Assembly: GCA_029968055.1 (NCBI GenBank)
Contig: JASCNX010000001.1
Location: 1,302,001 to 1,366,000 of the forward strand
Source: Xenophilus aerolatus
GTDB taxonomy: Bacteria; Pseudomonadota; Gammaproteobacteria; Burkholderiales; Burkholderiaceae_C
Reading direction: 5' to 3'
DNA: 64,000 nucleotides
Part shown: piece by piece, positions 63,260 through 64,000 of the stretch
How positions within the stretch are numbered: the first letter of the stretch is position 1
How the letters are laid out: the number at the start of each line of letters is the position of its first letter
Notes under the pieces: generated by a model
Seen by the model: only the letters and a program-made list of their open reading frames with translations
Database searches by the model: none
What the model was told of the DNA's origin: nothing
Translations under genes and position numbers: made by a program

Positions 63260-64000
63260 TCAGCCTTGTGCCAGCCGCTGCCAGGTGTCGATCACGCTGT
63301 CGGGGTTCAGCGAAATCGACTCGATGCCCTCGGCCGCCAGCCATTGCGCGAAGTCGGGGTGGTCGCTGGGCCCCTGGCCGCAGATGCCGACGTACTTGCC
63401 CTGCGCCTTGCAGGCCTTGATCGCGCGGCTGAGCATGGCCTGCACGGCCGGGTCGCGCTCGTCGAAGTCCGCGGCCAGCAGTTCGAGGCCCGAGTCGCGG
63501 TCCAGGCCCAGCGTGAGCTGCGTGAGGTCGTTCGAACCGATCGAGAAGCCGTCGAAGAACTGCAGGAACTCGTCGGCCAGGATGGCGTTGCTCGGCACTT
63601 CGCACATCATGATCAGCTTGAGCGTGTTCTCACCGCGCTTGAGGCCGTGCTGACCCAGCAGTTGCGTGACGCGCTCGGCCTGCTTCAGGGTGCGCACGAA
63701 GGGCACCATGATCTGCACGTTGGTCAGGCCCATGTCGTTGCGCACGCGCTTGAGCGCCTCGCACTCCATCGCAAAGGCCTCGCCGAACTCGGCACTGATG
63801 TACCGCGCCGCACCGCGGAAGCCCAGCATCGGGTTTTCTTCCTCGGGCTCGTAGCGGCTGCCGCCGATGAGCTTGCGGTATTCGTTGGACTTGAAGTCCG
63901 ACAGGCGCACGATCACCGGCTTGGGCCAGAACGCGGCAGCGATGGTGGCCACGCCCTCCGCCACCTTGTCGACGTAGAAGGCCTTGGGCGAGGCATGGCC
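63260..64000 (-). CDS. ppsA: Phosphoenolpyruvate synthase, C-terminal part (5' end outside window)
   Basis: The last 246 residues are visible; the reading frame continues past base 64000. [56 protein letters not shown] and [20 protein letters not shown] are the PEP/pyruvate-binding TIM barrel. [20 protein letters not shown] has the catalytic Cys of the PEP-utilising family. The enzyme converts pyruvate and ATP to PEP for gluconeogenesis. A terminator follows. Confidence 0.97.
   Translation of the reverse strand, partial: GHASPKAFYVDKVAEGVATIAAAFWPKPVIVRLSDFKSNEYRKLIGGSRYEPEEENPMLGFRGAARYISAEFGEAFAMECEALKRVRNDMGLTNVQIMVPFVRTLKQAERVTQLLGQHGLKRGENTLKLIMMCEVPSNAILADEFLQFFDGFSIGSNDLTQLTLGLDRDSGLELLAADFDERDPAVQAMLSRAIKACKAQGKYVGICGQGPSDHPDFAQWLAAEGIESISLNPDSVIDTWQRLAQG

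Overview
The window is about 68% GC, gene-dense, and ends with housekeeping genes in an arrangement typical of Burkholderiales (rpsF-priB-rpsR-rplI, dnaB, hom-thrC, bcp, PIN-PhoH). It also carries two Bug-type solute receptors, a BktB-like thiolase and Comamonadaceae-style intergenic repeats. I read it as chromosome of a Comamonadaceae bacterium, most likely Variovorax or a close relative. That assignment is inference from gene content and style; no rRNA or marker comparison was possible. I saw no tRNA or rRNA gene, CRISPR array, transposase or phage gene.

Bases 1-7400 are catabolic. They hold the end of a flavin monooxygenase with a translationally coupled VOC protein. A minus-strand operon follows (D-amino-acid-dehydrogenase-like oxidase, a HyuA-remnant/HyuB fusion, a Bug receptor, RidA), controlled by a divergent LysR gene with a 32-bp near-perfect palindrome between them. 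Bases 7415-18714 are one long minus-strand catabolic array: a single-subunit Rieske oxygenase, a glutamine-synthetase-like ligase, a [2Fe-2S] ferredoxin, a ferredoxin reductase, a complete Liv-type ABC importer, a lipoprotein amidohydrolase and a CHMI-family tautomerase. A divergent GntR/FCD regulator (18977-19708) faces it across a 262-bp region rich in TGCAT words and carrying two inverted copies of a 12-bp sequence. The likely logic is uptake of an amine, gamma-glutamylation, then Rieske oxidation. It resembles the aniline (tdn/dca) route, but with a different oxygenase class and an added importer. This is the best candidate for an undescribed system here.

Bases 19750-29160 are general accessory genes: two-domain regulators, transporters (TauE/SafE, MFS, SulP), an EVE protein, DUF2501, GNAT, VOC, ArfB and a BktB-like thiolase. 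A 5.3-kb gene at 29325-34610 encodes a FAAL-ACP-C-A-PCP lipopeptide synthetase without a thioesterase. clpB and a small membrane protein follow, sharing a strong terminator. A second Bug receptor comes next, then a tightly overlapping type IV pilus minor-pilin operon (pilE-type, fimT, pilV, pilW, pilX, pilY1).

Bases 46358-54202 hold molybdenum cofactor genes (moaE, moaD, moeA, mobB) next to thrC, hom and alaA. A DapA-family gene on the opposite strand sits between moaE and moaD. The final segment holds a Mth938/DUF498 protein, bcp, a likely small terminated transcript, PIN-PhoH, a second VOC and a second EVE protein, a WYL regulator, dnaB, the rpsF operon with a recognisable promoter, an unrecognised gene, and the 3' end of ppsA.
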